A stretch of 17,681 bases of DNA from B8-G4 sp033720735 (GTDB taxonomy: Bacteria > Bacteroidota > Bacteroidia > Chitinophagales > Saprospiraceae): the NCBI GenBank assembly GCA_033720735.1, contig JAWWBX010000066.1, positions 1-17,681 on the forward strand, written 5' to 3'. The translations under genes were made by a program, and so were the position numbers. The notes below the pieces were generated by a model. That model saw only the letters and a program-made list of their open reading frames with translations. It ran no database searches and was not told where the DNA came from. Below are positions 1-8,404 of this stretch, one piece after another (position 1 is the first letter of the stretch; every line of letters begins with the position of its first letter).

Positions 1-546
1 CTCAACAAGCTCGAGATGCTGGAGCCGGGCAGCGACTTCCTGGATATCGGCTGTGGCTGCGGTCGCCTCACGCGACACCTGGTGGATCTCGACATCAACT
101 CCTACACCGGCTTTGACCGGCATCCTGGCATGATCGAGTGGTGCCGGAAGGAGATTTCCAGCGTCGCCCCGCATTTCACCTTCGACCTGTTTGAGCTCAA
201 AAGCGCTTACGACGAATGGGACCAGATCGACGGTTCGATCGATGCTGCTGAATTTCACTTCCCCTATGAAGACAAGGCCTTCGACTCGATCCTGCTCGCG
301 TCGGTCTTTACGCATATGCCACTGAACGAGTCGGGGCACTACCTGACGGAAATGCAGCGGGTGCTCAAACCCAGTGGTAAGGTGCTGCTTTCTGTCTTTC
401 TTACCGACGGAGAGCCATATTCCGAGCAGATCGACTTCTTCTACCGGAAGAAAGACTTTGAGCGCGCCATTAAGTCTGCCGGCCTGAAAGGAAAGTTCCT
501 GATGCAGACGGCAAGGCATTGCTGGTACGTCCTGAAGCGCAAATAG
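1..546 (+). CDS. Class I SAM-dependent methyltransferase, 5' end outside the window
   Basis: The frame is open from base 1, with five codons before the first ATG at 16, so the gene probably starts upstream. The glycine-rich SAM-binding motif I is clear (LDIGCGCGRLTRHL), followed by an acidic motif II region (GFDRHPGMIEW). A later segment, FDSILLASVFTHMP and then MQRVLKPSGKVLLSVFL, is the post-I/motif III region typical of Methyltransf_11/25-type enzymes. The protein is expected to be cytoplasmic and to transfer a methyl group from SAM. The substrate cannot be read from the sequence. THMP after the motif resembles small-molecule or natural-product methyltransferases, but that is weak. The nearest downstream gene starts 115 nt later and shows no functional link. 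Confidence 0.88.
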   Translation, partial: LNKLEMLEPGSDFLDIGCGCGRLTRHLVDLDINSYTGFDRHPGMIEWCRKEISSVAPHFTFDLFELKSAYDEWDQIDGSIDAAEFHFPYEDKAFDSILLASVFTHMPLNESGHYLTEMQRVLKPSGKVLLSVFLTDGEPYSEQIDFFYRKKDFERAIKSAGLKGKFLMQTARHCWYVLKRK

Positions 547-661
547 CTTTCGTCGTTCCTGGCGCTACGTTCGCCCATCCGATGAAACGGGGCACGGCCA
601 GTTTTGTGTTCATATTGTAAAAGTCATGCTCTTGCAGCCCTGCCATCGATCTTACCGGCAG

Positions 662-1363
662 ATGTTCAGAATTCTCGGAACTACGTTAGCCGTGGCCAGC
701 CTCGCATGCCTGTCCTGCAATGCTTCGGATCATCATGAACTGGAGTCGGACCCGGCTCTTGCCGCGCGATTTTCACCAGAAGAGATCGATGGTCTCACCA
801 GCATCCTGGACTTTGTGGATCATCACCTGTGCCGCTCAGAATGGAGCAGTGTCCAACAACCGGTCGGCTGCTATGAGAATCTCTTCCATTGGGTCATGGA
901 TACATCGCGTTCAGCACATCTTACTTCATGGGGATTGCCCATCGACGCACAGAACGCCCTGGTCGCAGCACTGCCAGCGACGCTGCGCGATGAGATCTGG
1001 TACGAACATCCGTTGATGGCAACCCACCGCATCCCACAAGCAGAGCGCGGGATCTTGCGTGACACGTTTACCGTGGTGAGCTTGCATTCCCGGGAGACCC
1101 GTCTCATCGATTACTTCGGAACGGTCGAGGATCCTGTTCTCCAGCATATCCTTGATCGTGCGAATGAACTTGGCGATTTTGGCCCCAGCACTCTGCCTGC
1201 CATCATGCAATACAGCGCAAGTGATCTGCTGGACGAGCGCATCCGCTTGTTCGTGGCACTCCATATCATCACGCAAAACCAACGCACGGTCCTGCACGCG
1301 TCATCGCGGCAGGCCATTCTGGAAGATATCGAACAGCGGTTCAAGTCCCGCAGACAGCAATGA
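662..1363 (+). CDS. Putative lipoprotein of unknown function
   Basis: I do not recognise the family. An upstream ATG at 626 would add 12 residues. I prefer the ATG at 662 because it gives a compact signal peptide: MFRILGTTLAVASLACLSC, a basic residue, a hydrophobic core, then cysteines at 16 and 19 that could serve as lipobox cysteines (a relaxed motif; S-L-A-C or C-L-S-C). The mature part, about 215 residues, is mostly helical-looking and soluble. It has an acidic N-terminus after the cysteine, several His/Trp/Cys residues in the first third (DHHLCRSEW, CYENLFHWV), and a basic C-terminal tail. The gene overlaps the next one by 4 nt (ATGA), so the two are probably co-translated. Export as a lipoprotein is inferred from the N-terminus alone. 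Confidence 0.6.
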   Translation: MFRILGTTLAVASLACLSCNASDHHELESDPALAARFSPEEIDGLTSILDFVDHHLCRSEWSSVQQPVGCYENLFHWVMDTSRSAHLTSWGLPIDAQNALVAALPATLRDEIWYEHPLMATHRIPQAERGILRDTFTVVSLHSRETRLIDYFGTVEDPVLQHILDRANELGDFGPSTLPAIMQYSASDLLDERIRLFVALHIITQNQRTVLHASSRQAILEDIEQRFKSRRQQ

Positions 1364-1878
1364 CAACCGAGCAGCAGATGGCAGATGACACCCCATTCGT
1401 AGACGGCACCTATCGCCTGCAAAAGTACCCGGGCAAGGGCGGATGGACCTACGCCGAGATCCCTGAGATCAAACAGGATCCTGCCCGCCCCTTTGGCTGG
1501 GTCACGGTCCGTGGCAGCATTGACGACTATCCACTCGATCATTACAAACTGATGCCGATGGGCCAGGGCCGGTTATTCCTGCCCGTCAAAAAGGAGATCC
1601 GCAAGCGCATCGGCAAGGAAGCCGGCGACGAGGTCCATATCGTATTGTATCCCGAAGACCGGCCGGTTGAGATCCCGGATGAGATCATGGCGTGTTTTGA
1701 CGGAGAGCCGGCACATATGCTGAAGACATTTCTGGAGATGACCGACGGAGAAAAGAAGGCCTATATCGATTGGATCTACGACGCAAAATCGGAGAGCACC
1801 CGGATTCGTCGTATCCTGCAGATGATGGAACGGTTGAAACTCGGGCTGCGCTTGCACGACCGTCTGGATGACGCGTGA
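1360..1878 (+). CDS. YdeI/OmpD-associated family protein with DUF1905-like domain
   Basis: 172 residues. The N-terminal half (about residues 15-95) matches the DUF1905 pattern: a short beta-rich unit with W-x-Y-x-E-I-P near the start, FGWVTVRGSIDDYPL, then LFLPVKKEIRKRIGKEAGD leading into a strand HIVLYPED. The C-terminal half, from IPDEIMACFD through SESTRIRRILQMMERLKLG, matches the helical YdeI/OmpD-associated domain, including the usual segment where a Trp/Tyr-rich helix (KKAYIDWIYDAKS) precedes an Arg-rich helix. These families are annotated as bacteriocin-protection or OmpD-associated, but their biochemical role is not established. The ATG overlaps the preceding lipoprotein stop (ATGA); an in-frame ATG at 1378 is the alternative start. 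The protein has no signal peptide, so it is cytoplasmic. Confidence 0.82.
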   Translation: MTTEQQMADDTPFVDGTYRLQKYPGKGGWTYAEIPEIKQDPARPFGWVTVRGSIDDYPLDHYKLMPMGQGRLFLPVKKEIRKRIGKEAGDEVHIVLYPEDRPVEIPDEIMACFDGEPAHMLKTFLEMTDGEKKAYIDWIYDAKSESTRIRRILQMMERLKLGLRLHDRLDDA

Positions 1879-1890
1879 TATCAAACACTC

Positions 1891-1930
1891 CAAACAAAAT
1901 GATCCCCGGATCTTGTCGATGCCGGGGATC
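1891..1930 (-). terminator. Hairpin terminator for the metalloprotease gene
   Basis: A perfect 9-bp inverted repeat (GATCCCCGG at 1901-1909 and CCGGGGATC at 1922-1930) encloses a 12-nt loop. Read on the minus strand, the stem is followed by ATTTTGTTTG (1891-1900), which is U-rich. On the plus strand no comparable T tract follows. It therefore mainly serves the minus-strand gene ending at 1957, but it lies between convergent genes and may act both ways. Confidence 0.72.
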
Positions 1931-1956
1931 GTATGAACAGCTTATTCAATTCACTC

Positions 1957-4719
1957 TCAGAGTTTCATAAACTTGACAGGGGTCCACTCTCCGTCATGCT
2001 GGATCATCACGATATACATGCCGGACGGCAAGGTGCTCGTGTCGATCCGCCGGAAATCCTCGCTTACCTCCAATTCCCGTATCTCCACGCCTTCCGCAGA
2101 AATGACCCGGATTCCGGCGATCTCGTCCTCAAAATGGATGTTGAGCTGGTCCGTTGCCGGGTTCGGATAAATGGCAACTTCTCCTTCCGGCACTTCGGAC
2201 AGCGACAGCGGCGCTGGTTCGATATCCATACCATCTCCGGTCAGCCTGCGGATCGTCTGCCCTGGCTCCACCAGGCTTCCGCCTCCGTCGTACGTGACTG
2301 TCACTGCATCAATATAGATGTGATCCGAATTCGTGCTGGCGTCGCACTGGAAGCGGAATTGCGCATTCGACGGGAAATTGTACTGGGCGCTGGTGATGGT
2401 CACCGTCGCCACGTAGAAGTTGTAATTGCTGAAACTTGTTCCACTGGCGTACGCTGCGATCGTATGCCAGCTCGACCCGTCGTAGAACCGCACCCAGAAA
2501 TCTTCGCCAGTCTCCATGCTGTACGGATAAAAATAGAACTCGATCTCCAGCGAACTGAATCCACTGACGTCGTAGACACTTGATGTCATTGCCGAGTTGG
2601 TGCCAGAGTTGTCGCGCAGGCGAATCGAGTAATTGCCCTCCCAGGAGCGGCTGCCGAAGTAGCGATAGCAATCACTGCCACCATCGATCCAGCCGTCCCA
2701 GCCGGTCTCGAAGTAATGGGCAAAGAGTGTGCCTCCCCCACCAGGTGGGCAGGGCGGACAGACGGAACCACCACAATCGACACCGGTCTCATCTCCGTTC
2801 TGGATGCCGTCATCACAGGTCGGACAGGGCGGGCAGACCGATCCGCCGCAGTCAACACCCGTCTCATCCCCATTCTGGATCCCATCATCGCAGGTCGGGC
2901 ACGGCGGACACACAGAGCCACCGCAATCAACACCGGTTTCATCCCCGTTCTGGATGCCGTCGGTGCAGGTCGGGCCACCACCCGTTGAGATGACCACCGT
3001 ATAGTCTTCGACCTCACCGTAGGTAAATGAGCCGCAGACCGGCGGGGGTGCATTGTACTGCATCGAGACGCGCATGCGTGTGGTCACTGCTCCCGTCGAT
3101 GATGGCACCGTAAAGGAGATATTCACATTGCCCGAGCCGGAGCCACTCCCCACTTGCTCTCCCGCGTCGTCAAAGTCCATGTCGTTATTGTAGTCGATCC
3201 ATACGCTCCAGTACTCGGTGTACGAACTGCCCGCAAAACCTGGGGTGCCGGTCAGCGTGTAGTTGCTGCCGGCATTGAGCGTGGTGCTCAGCGAGGTATA
3301 GTCGGCATACCCGTTGTTATTGCCACTGGTATTGTTGATCGACTCCAGTGCCACCGCCTGGATCCACTCGTAGTTCTGGTTGGAGCCGCTGGAAGCACAA
3401 TACGATGGCGGCGGCGGAGGGCCACCACAAGTGGTGAGGCAATTGCCGCTGGCATTGACGGTACCCCGCACGACATCACCCGGCTGGGGCCCAAAGCCCA
3501 GGCTGAGATTGATCCCGACACTCGTCAGGTGACAATAGCTCATGATAGTACCACCTTCTGGTGGATTTCCGGGGAGGGAGCAACTGCCCTCGGTAGATCC
3601 CGCGCAGCCGTCGATGGCGGTATTGTTCCCGTTCCACACACAGGCGTGCGTATGGCGCGATCCGATCAGATGTCCCATCTCATGTGTGACCACCATGACC
3701 GACCACGAATACGTCGGCACTTGACTGTAGGTACTGTTGATGCTGCTGAAGCACTTGCTGTTGTCCGGATTCGGATTGCAGATACCCGAAAAACCTGCAG
3801 CGATCCCGCCACTCGCCTGGTAGCTTACCAGGTGCGAGAGGTCCCCATTAAACGAACCGGTGTTGGCCTGGTACGAATTGAGCATCGCCGAAGACGAGCT
3901 GCCTGAATACGGGCTGTTGGTCGTCCAGGCAAAGATCTCATTGATCGCCATTTCGATCCCGTCGTTGGCATAGAGCGTAATCGATTCATTGAAGAGACCC
4001 GTGATATAGTTGGTCGCACCGGTTGCACCGCCTTTGTCGGTCACAATATCGTCGTCGATCTCGATGTACAATTTCACGCAATCGCCAACATCACGCTGAG
4101 CAAACTCATGTAGCTGGTCCATGTCGTAGGTGACCACATCGTCTGGCGTTGCGCACTCCCAGTCGGGACGGCGCAGCAGATCGGCATCGTTGTACAGCAC
4201 GTGGATCCCTTCACGGGAATCGCGCAACCGGGCAAGCACGAGATTGCCGCCCTTGTAGCTGATCACCCCGCGTACTTCGTCGTTGAACACGCTGATCGCT
4301 GCCACCGAATTGGGCATTCCGCGGATGATCCCCTTGTAGTACATCCCCGCTGTGTACGGGATCGCTGTCTGCGGGCTGCTGCTGGTAAAGAGCTGAAAAC
4401 CAGGCGTCAGGATCTCATGCTGCATCAATTCAAGGGTCAGCGTGCTGTTGTCCTCAGCAGGGAGTTGCAGGGTGATCGCACCCAGCTGTGACCGCTGCAA
4501 CTGCTGAATGGCCGCCAGATCCGGCATCATCAGTGTTCCTTTGGCCAGCTCGTCGACAGACCGGCTGCCAAGATCTTCAGTGAGGTACTGCATCAGGCTG
4601 ACAGTTTCGAAGATCTCACCGCTGTTGCGCAGACTGGTGATGTCTTTACCTACCTGCCCCTGGCCAAATACAAAGAGTGGGGAGAAAAGCAATAGGAAAA
4701 GCTGTAATGGCTTCATCAT
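1957..4719 (-). CDS. Secreted metzincin metalloprotease with GEVED domain, Cys-rich repeats and T9SS type A sorting domain
   Basis: 920 residues from ATG 4719; a longer frame to 4767 lacks a better signal peptide. Residues 1-20 form a signal peptide (MMKPLQLFLLLFSPLFVFGQ). A propeptide-like region leads to a reprolysin-type catalytic domain (about 210-430) with the zinc motif H346-E347-x-x-H350-x-x-G-x-x-H356 (HEMGHLIGSRH) and the Met-turn TIMSYCH (Met393). Next is a GEVED domain (about 440-578) ending GEVEDYTVVI, then three 25-residue Cys-rich repeats (584-658). A jelly-roll/MAM-like beta domain follows (about 665-815), and the end is a type A Por sorting domain (YPNPATDQLNI ... LPSGMYIVMI ... 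VKFMKL). The last is the established signal for export and anchoring by the type IX secretion system. Family knowledge predicts a calcium/zinc-dependent endopeptidase on the surface or released outside the cell. Its substrate is unknown. Confidence 0.95.
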   Translation of the reverse strand: MMKPLQLFLLLFSPLFVFGQGQVGKDITSLRNSGEIFETVSLMQYLTEDLGSRSVDELAKGTLMMPDLAAIQQLQRSQLGAITLQLPAEDNSTLTLELMQHEILTPGFQLFTSSSPQTAIPYTAGMYYKGIIRGMPNSVAAISVFNDEVRGVISYKGGNLVLARLRDSREGIHVLYNDADLLRRPDWECATPDDVVTYDMDQLHEFAQRDVGDCVKLYIEIDDDIVTDKGGATGATNYITGLFNESITLYANDGIEMAINEIFAWTTNSPYSGSSSSAMLNSYQANTGSFNGDLSHLVSYQASGGIAAGFSGICNPNPDNSKCFSSINSTYSQVPTYSWSVMVVTHEMGHLIGSRHTHACVWNGNNTAIDGCAGSTEGSCSLPGNPPEGGTIMSYCHLTSVGINLSLGFGPQPGDVVRGTVNASGNCLTTCGGPPPPPSYCASSGSNQNYEWIQAVALESINNTSGNNNGYADYTSLSTTLNAGSNYTLTGTPGFAGSSYTEYWSVWIDYNNDMDFDDAGEQVGSGSGSGNVNISFTVPSSTGAVTTRMRVSMQYNAPPPVCGSFTYGEVEDYTVVISTGGGPTCTDGIQNGDETGVDCGGSVCPPCPTCDDGIQNGDETGVDCGGSVCPPCPTCDDGIQNGDETGVDCGGSVCPPCPPGGGGTLFAHYFETGWDGWIDGGSDCYRYFGSRSWEGNYSIRLRDNSGTNSAMTSSVYDVSGFSSLEIEFYFYPYSMETGEDFWVRFYDGSSWHTIAAYASGTSFSNYNFYVATVTITSAQYNFPSNAQFRFQCDASTNSDHIYIDAVTVTYDGGGSLVEPGQTIRRLTGDGMDIEPAPLSLSEVPEGEVAIYPNPATDQLNIHFEDEIAGIRVISAEGVEIRELEVSEDFRRIDTSTLPSGMYIVMIQHDGEWTPVKFMKL
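2746..2970 (-). repeat. Three tandem 75-nt (25-residue) Cys-rich repeats inside the metalloprotease
   Basis: The units are at 2896-2970, 2821-2895 and 2746-2820 in reading order. Each encodes a T-C-x-DGIQNGDETGVDCGGS-V-C-P-P-C-P unit with four cysteines. Units 2 and 3 are identical in protein but differ at 15 of 75 nucleotides, all at third codon positions. Unit 1 differs from unit 2 in protein only by Thr for Asp at the third residue. Such DCGG repeats occur as linkers or spacers in secreted Bacteroidota and myxobacterial proteins; a disulfide-braced stalk is the likely role. Confidence 0.9.
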
Positions 4720-4983
4720 GGTGTGTTTTAATGAGTGAACAATTGGTGCAATACACTTCCAGGCCACATACGCTGCATACGTTGTAGCAATTCAATACGA
4801 AATCCGAGGGTGGACTATGCAATCAAAAACACCGGAAGCAGGGGTGGACGGGTTTACGCACCCGGTGTCAAAAGCAAAAGAAAGATATTTATTTTTATCA
4901 ATTGTCCGGCAAAAAAGGCGCAGATTTTCTGGTAGAAAGAATTGACTTTGGGTATGCGATCACAATACGTTATATTCTTTGAT

Positions 4984-5331
4984 ATGAAAACACAGCTCTT
5001 CTTTCCATTATTCCTGTTCCTTATTGCTATACCGGCCTGCAGCGAGACAGGTGCTCGCTGTGATTGCCCGATGTCCGCCCAGGACATCCCTGCAGACGAT
5101 GCCGTAACACAACGCGATACCATCGAGACCTTTCATCCGCAGGACTCCAGTACGACGTGTTTCATCACGTCCTACTATGCCGAGACATCCCCCGGAGATT
5201 CAATCGTGGAGAAACGCCTCGGTGGCGCCACGATCCGCTGTATCTGGGACGACGCATGCTCAAGGCTCTTCTCAATCTACGCACCCGTCAATTGTGATGA
5301 CATCAATGCGCATCGCGAGCCTAATCAGTGA
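4984..5331 (+). CDS. Small lipoprotein, first of a tandem paralogous pair
   Basis: 115 residues from ATG 4984. The start is chosen because it gives a clean lipoprotein signal peptide with the lipobox I-P-A-C19; an upstream ATG at 4942 would only add a non-signal leader. The mature protein begins with a Cys pair (C-D-C-P) and contains TSYY, a D-S motif and then GGATIRCIWDD. The same order appears in the next gene (CACP, TSFY, DS, GDVTLRCGWRD), so the two are paralogues produced by tandem duplication. I do not recognise the family. It is expected to be lipid-anchored in an envelope membrane. The upstream 264 nt are shared with the divergent metalloprotease and must hold promoters for both, but no convincing box stands out. 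Confidence 0.68.
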   Translation: MKTQLFFPLFLFLIAIPACSETGARCDCPMSAQDIPADDAVTQRDTIETFHPQDSSTTCFITSYYAETSPGDSIVEKRLGGATIRCIWDDACSRLFSIYAPVNCDDINAHREPNQ

Positions 5332-5411
5332 CTTCTCAACCGGCGCTGGTTTCTCGAAGGAAAAGGAAAAGTACACCCGCCACTGCACGCATCCGGCGCA
5401 TCTATCCAGAC

Positions 5412-5732
5412 ATGAGGACCTATTACCAAACCGCCTGCCTGATGGTTGTCATGTGGATCTCCTGTGCCACACCGTCGGACCCATGTGCTTGCCCGGAAAC
5501 ACCTGCTGAGCGCATCGCATGTGCCCCTGTTGAAGTCGACACGGTCGTCCTGATCGACAAGAATGATCTGACAAAGGAGTGGTATGCGACAAGTTTTTAC
5601 ACCTTGTCGGATGACTTTGATTCGCTCTCAGTGCGCAAGTATGGCGATGTTACGCTCCGCTGCGGATGGCGTGATCAACGTTTGTTGTTAATGGATATGA
5701 GGGTCAGGATTGCCGACCCCGAAGGAGAATAG
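5412..5732 (+). CDS. Small lipoprotein, second of a tandem paralogous pair
   Basis: 106 residues from ATG 5412. A GTG at 5328 that overlaps the previous stop (GTGA) opens the same frame, but the 28 residues it would add are Arg/Thr-rich and would bury the signal peptide, so the internal ATG is preferred. The N-terminus is MRTYYQTACLMVVMWISC with C18 as the probable lipid-anchored cysteine. The mature part carries CACP, then TSFY, DS and GDVTLRCGWRD, aligning with the preceding gene. The family is unknown to me. The stop codon lies 4 nt from the stop of the convergent gene at 5737, leaving no room for a private terminator. The pair is probably one transcript. Confidence 0.66.
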   Translation: MRTYYQTACLMVVMWISCATPSDPCACPETPAERIACAPVEVDTVVLIDKNDLTKEWYATSFYTLSDDFDSLSVRKYGDVTLRCGWRDQRLLLMDMRVRIADPEGE

Positions 5733-5736
5733 CCGG

Positions 5737-7689
5737 TCAGCGCATGACTGTGACGTCACCGGACACCACTGTCGACGTGCCGTCAAAGAAGAGCAGTTCG
5801 GCGACCCATACATAGACCCCCGGTAGCACATACCGGTCCCGGACCATGCCGTTCCACCCCGCCAACGGGTCATTGAGACTGGCCCCCCGGACAGCATGTA
5901 CCGTATTCCCAAAGCGGTCAAAGATGCTCCAGGTTGCAATCTCCATCACCCCCTTGCCCTGGAGGTAAAAGATATCATTGACCTGATCGCCATTGGGCGA
6001 AAACACATTCGGTGCGAAGATCCGGTTTTCGCTGTCCACATTGATGCTGATTGATGCAAGATCGGTACAGCCCACCTCATCGGTCACCTGCAAGCTGTAG
6101 GTGATGTCGGCCAGTGGAAATGCCAGGGGCATGGGACACGCGTCACAATCCAGTGAATTGGATTCCGGATCATCCCAGTCATATACCACGGAAGAACCCG
6201 ACTGCGTGACATCGCTAAACAGGGAGATGGTATCGCCGATCAAAATATTGATCCGTTCTGCGGCCACTGAAACATCAATCATCGACTGTGAAACCTCGAA
6301 TACGATCAGGGCGGTATCGCATGGTGATTGTGCCATCACTGAATAGGTACCAACCGCATCCACCAGGAGTGATGGCGCCGTCGAACCGGTACTCCAGGCA
6401 AACGAAATACCGTAAGCACTCGCATCCAGCTCAACCGCTTCCCCGACACAGTACAACGCCTCCAGATGGAGCGTATCAAAATCGATCCGGTTGACGATCA
6501 ACTCGGTGCTGTCATGCTGTCGCAACGTGCGCGGGTCGTCACTGATCCGGTATTCGCCGAGTCCGACGGGCAGGCCAAACAACTGTGCCTGATTCTTATA
6601 CACCCCGCCGGGAATATCCCCGACCTCCACCTCGATGATCAGGCTGTCGATGCCCGGAGGAATGGTCATGTCGGTGATCTCAAGCATGCCCGTTCCCGCA
6701 CCACTTTGCACCGTGCCTCCAAACGGGTTGCGCAGGATCTGGGTGATGGTAAATCCCGCAGGCAGCAGATCCTGCAGGTCGATCCCCTCCTGGGGCCGGC
6801 GCGACTGATTGGCTATTGCAAAGGTGTACTCAACGAAGCCACACGGAATCGTGACTTCGGGTGAAACGGTTTTTTGTATCTCCACCGAGTGCGGACATGA
6901 GCACCCATCGGTCGCTCTGGCTGTTTCCCCGGTGGTCAAAATGCGGAACTCGCCCGTCTCCTTATTGACCGCGTACAGCGTATTCTGGAGCGTCGTACCG
7001 GCCGGGCTGCCATAGGCATACAGGTTGCCGAAGATGTCGAAAAAGACCGAACCAGCATTCTCGAGCAACGTTGACGGCTCAAAGTCGGTGACGACTGCCC
7101 CGTCAAGTCCTACTGTGACCAGCCGGTCACCAAACGAGTCGAAGCCATACAGCACATCATTGGTCGGGTCGAAGGCGATGTCCAGCATATTCACCGGTTC
7201 ACCGGTCAGCAGGATGCGTGATACGGGATAGGTCGGATCTGACAGGTCGACCCGGATCAGTTCCTCATCGAGGGGGATGCCCTCAATGTCTACCGAGCCC
7301 ACCAGCATGAGGTATTGTCCGTCGGGTGTGATGTCGGCGCCGAGGTAAAAGTTGCCGGGTGTCAGTGGCAGGTCTGCCAGCACCGTCACGGTACCTTCGG
7401 CATCGACCTGGTAGAGAAAGTGCTCGCTGGGATGCACGCCGTAAATGAGATTTTCCTCCGGGCGGTAGCCAATGCCATTGATGATCACACCCAGATCGGT
7501 ACGGATGGTGTTGAAATCTACGAGATCGGTTTCCGGGTCTATTTCAACCACGACAAAGCGTGACCCCGAAAAGTTGACCATGGTCACATAAAACCTTCCG
7601 TCGCAGACAAAGGGAACCTGGGCCTCAAGACCTGCAGACCATCCGAGCGTCACGACCACCAACAAGAGCAACGTTCTCATCTCTTTCAT
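5737..7689 (-). CDS. Secreted propeller/DUF11-like protein with T9SS type B (CHU_C) sorting domain
   Basis: 650 residues from ATG 7689 (MKEMRTLLLLVVV...); ATG 7680 is equally possible, and both leave a signal peptide ending near GLEAQ. Residues about 25-265 form a beta-propeller-like region of repeated blades (ITPDGQYLMLVG, FDPTNDVLYGFDSFG, FDIFGNLYAYGSPAG), resembling the DUF6923-type domain. A DUF11/CARDB-like domain follows, with PCGFVEYTFAIANQS, then LQDLLPAGFTITQI and IPGGVYKNQAQL. PKD/Ig-like segments come next (YSVMAQSPCDTALIVFEV, YSLQVTDEVGC). The C-terminus is a gliding-motility-associated domain: FAPNVFSPNGDQVNDIFY, then IFDRFGNTVH, GWNGMVRDRYVLPGVYVW. That is the established type B sorting signal for the type IX system. 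A surface adhesin or structural role is inferred. Confidence 0.92.
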   Translation of the reverse strand: MKEMRTLLLLVVVTLGWSAGLEAQVPFVCDGRFYVTMVNFSGSRFVVVEIDPETDLVDFNTIRTDLGVIINGIGYRPEENLIYGVHPSEHFLYQVDAEGTVTVLADLPLTPGNFYLGADITPDGQYLMLVGSVDIEGIPLDEELIRVDLSDPTYPVSRILLTGEPVNMLDIAFDPTNDVLYGFDSFGDRLVTVGLDGAVVTDFEPSTLLENAGSVFFDIFGNLYAYGSPAGTTLQNTLYAVNKETGEFRILTTGETARATDGCSCPHSVEIQKTVSPEVTIPCGFVEYTFAIANQSRRPQEGIDLQDLLPAGFTITQILRNPFGGTVQSGAGTGMLEITDMTIPPGIDSLIIEVEVGDIPGGVYKNQAQLFGLPVGLGEYRISDDPRTLRQHDSTELIVNRIDFDTLHLEALYCVGEAVELDASAYGISFAWSTGSTAPSLLVDAVGTYSVMAQSPCDTALIVFEVSQSMIDVSVAAERINILIGDTISLFSDVTQSGSSVVYDWDDPESNSLDCDACPMPLAFPLADITYSLQVTDEVGCTDLASISINVDSENRIFAPNVFSPNGDQVNDIFYLQGKGVMEIATWSIFDRFGNTVHAVRGASLNDPLAGWNGMVRDRYVLPGVYVWVAELLFFDGTSTVVSGDVTVMR

Positions 7690-7818
7690 TCGGATCCGAT
7701 GAAATCTCACAGTGTTGCCAGGGCTTGAGTAAGATAGGTCAATTCAGTGGAGTAACCACATGCCGCGCTGACTTTTCACATTCGCGTCAACAACATGACA
7801 CATGGGTACAACTCGGGC

Positions 7819-8253
7819 TCAGGGCGATTGTTCATCATCCTCCGACGACGGTGGACGACGCAGGCGTTGGGCGACCAGCACGAGCAGCATGAGAAATCCT
7901 GTGAGCACCAGAAAAGCACTCACCAACAACCAGGTGACCCCGCGCAACATCGCATCCAGATCCTGACCGTCATTCAGCGGCAACATCATGTAGAGGAAGA
8001 TGGCCATTCCGAGGAAGGTGGTGACCAGGTGCAGCGTAAAGAAGGTGCGGCTGATCTCTGCCTGTAAGAGCCAGCGGTACAGTATCACGAGCGCTGCGTT
8101 GAACAGGATCCCAAACGCGATGAAATGCCACTGGCGCAGAATGAACGTGTCCCGCTGGCTGGCGATCTCAACTTCATCGCCCGCGGCGATCAGCACTACG
8201 CTGCCCGCTATTGCGAATACAACAGGGAGGATCAGGACGGGATTGGGTCGCAT
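7819..8253 (-). CDS. Four-helix integral membrane protein of unknown function
   Basis: 144 residues. Four hydrophobic segments are visible: about 5-24 (VLILPVVFAIAGSVVLIAAG), 43-60 (WHFIAFGILFNAALVILY), 72-92 (FTLHLVTTFLGMAIFLYMM) and 105-128 (LLVSAFLVLTGFLMLLVLVA). The C-terminal tail is charged (RLRRPPSSEDDEQSP). I see no catalytic motif and do not recognise the family. Two conserved-looking His residues at the ends of helices 2 and 3 recall small haem-copper-associated membrane proteins, but that is speculation. It is the last gene of a three-gene minus-strand operon, only 10 nt after the 46-residue membrane protein, so it is almost certainly co-transcribed with it and with the TolB-like lipoprotein. 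Confidence 0.75.
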   Translation of the reverse strand: MRPNPVLILPVVFAIAGSVVLIAAGDEVEIASQRDTFILRQWHFIAFGILFNAALVILYRWLLQAEISRTFFTLHLVTTFLGMAIFLYMMLPLNDGQDLDAMLRGVTWLLVSAFLVLTGFLMLLVLVAQRLRRPPSSEDDEQSP

Positions 8254-8263
8254 GCATTACCGG

Positions 8264-8404
8264 TCAACAACCGATAAACTTAAACAAACCAAAGAACACT
8301 GCAAGCCATACCAGGCCCTTGATCGTGAAAAACAGGAAGGCGCCGATGCCCATGTTCTTGAGCCAGCGCGATTGCCAGAATCTGGTTTTGGTTTTTTCTT
8401 CCAT
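8264..8404 (-). CDS. 46-residue single-pass membrane protein
   Basis: This is a short gene, easily missed. The ATG (8404) shares its A with the stop codon of the TolB-like gene (TGATG), and the stop lies 10 nt before the next gene. The protein has a charged, Lys/Arg-rich N-terminus (MEEKTKTRFWQSRWLKNMG) followed by one hydrophobic helix (FLFFTIKGLVWLAVFFGLF) containing a single Lys-Gly, and ends K-F-I-G-C. Overlap with its neighbour, codon choice like the neighbours and a plausible membrane topology make it a convincing gene. Proteins of this form (short basic head, then FFxIKGLxWL helix) seem common in Bacteroidota, but I know of no established function. Confidence 0.78.
   Translation of the reverse strand: MEEKTKTRFWQSRWLKNMGIGAFLFFTIKGLVWLAVFFGLFKFIGC

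Noticed and set aside
2746..2970. CRISPR-like array
   Set aside because: The 75-nt units are contiguous with no spacers and keep the protein reading frame.
2580..3053. Several Pro/Arg/Ser-rich frames on both strands across the Cys-rich repeats
   Set aside because: They are out-of-frame translations of the three repeats inside the metalloprotease.
5328..5411. GTG start at 5328 for the second small lipoprotein, overlapping the previous stop
   Set aside because: The extra 28 residues are basic and would destroy the lipoprotein signal; its paralogue starts directly with the signal peptide.
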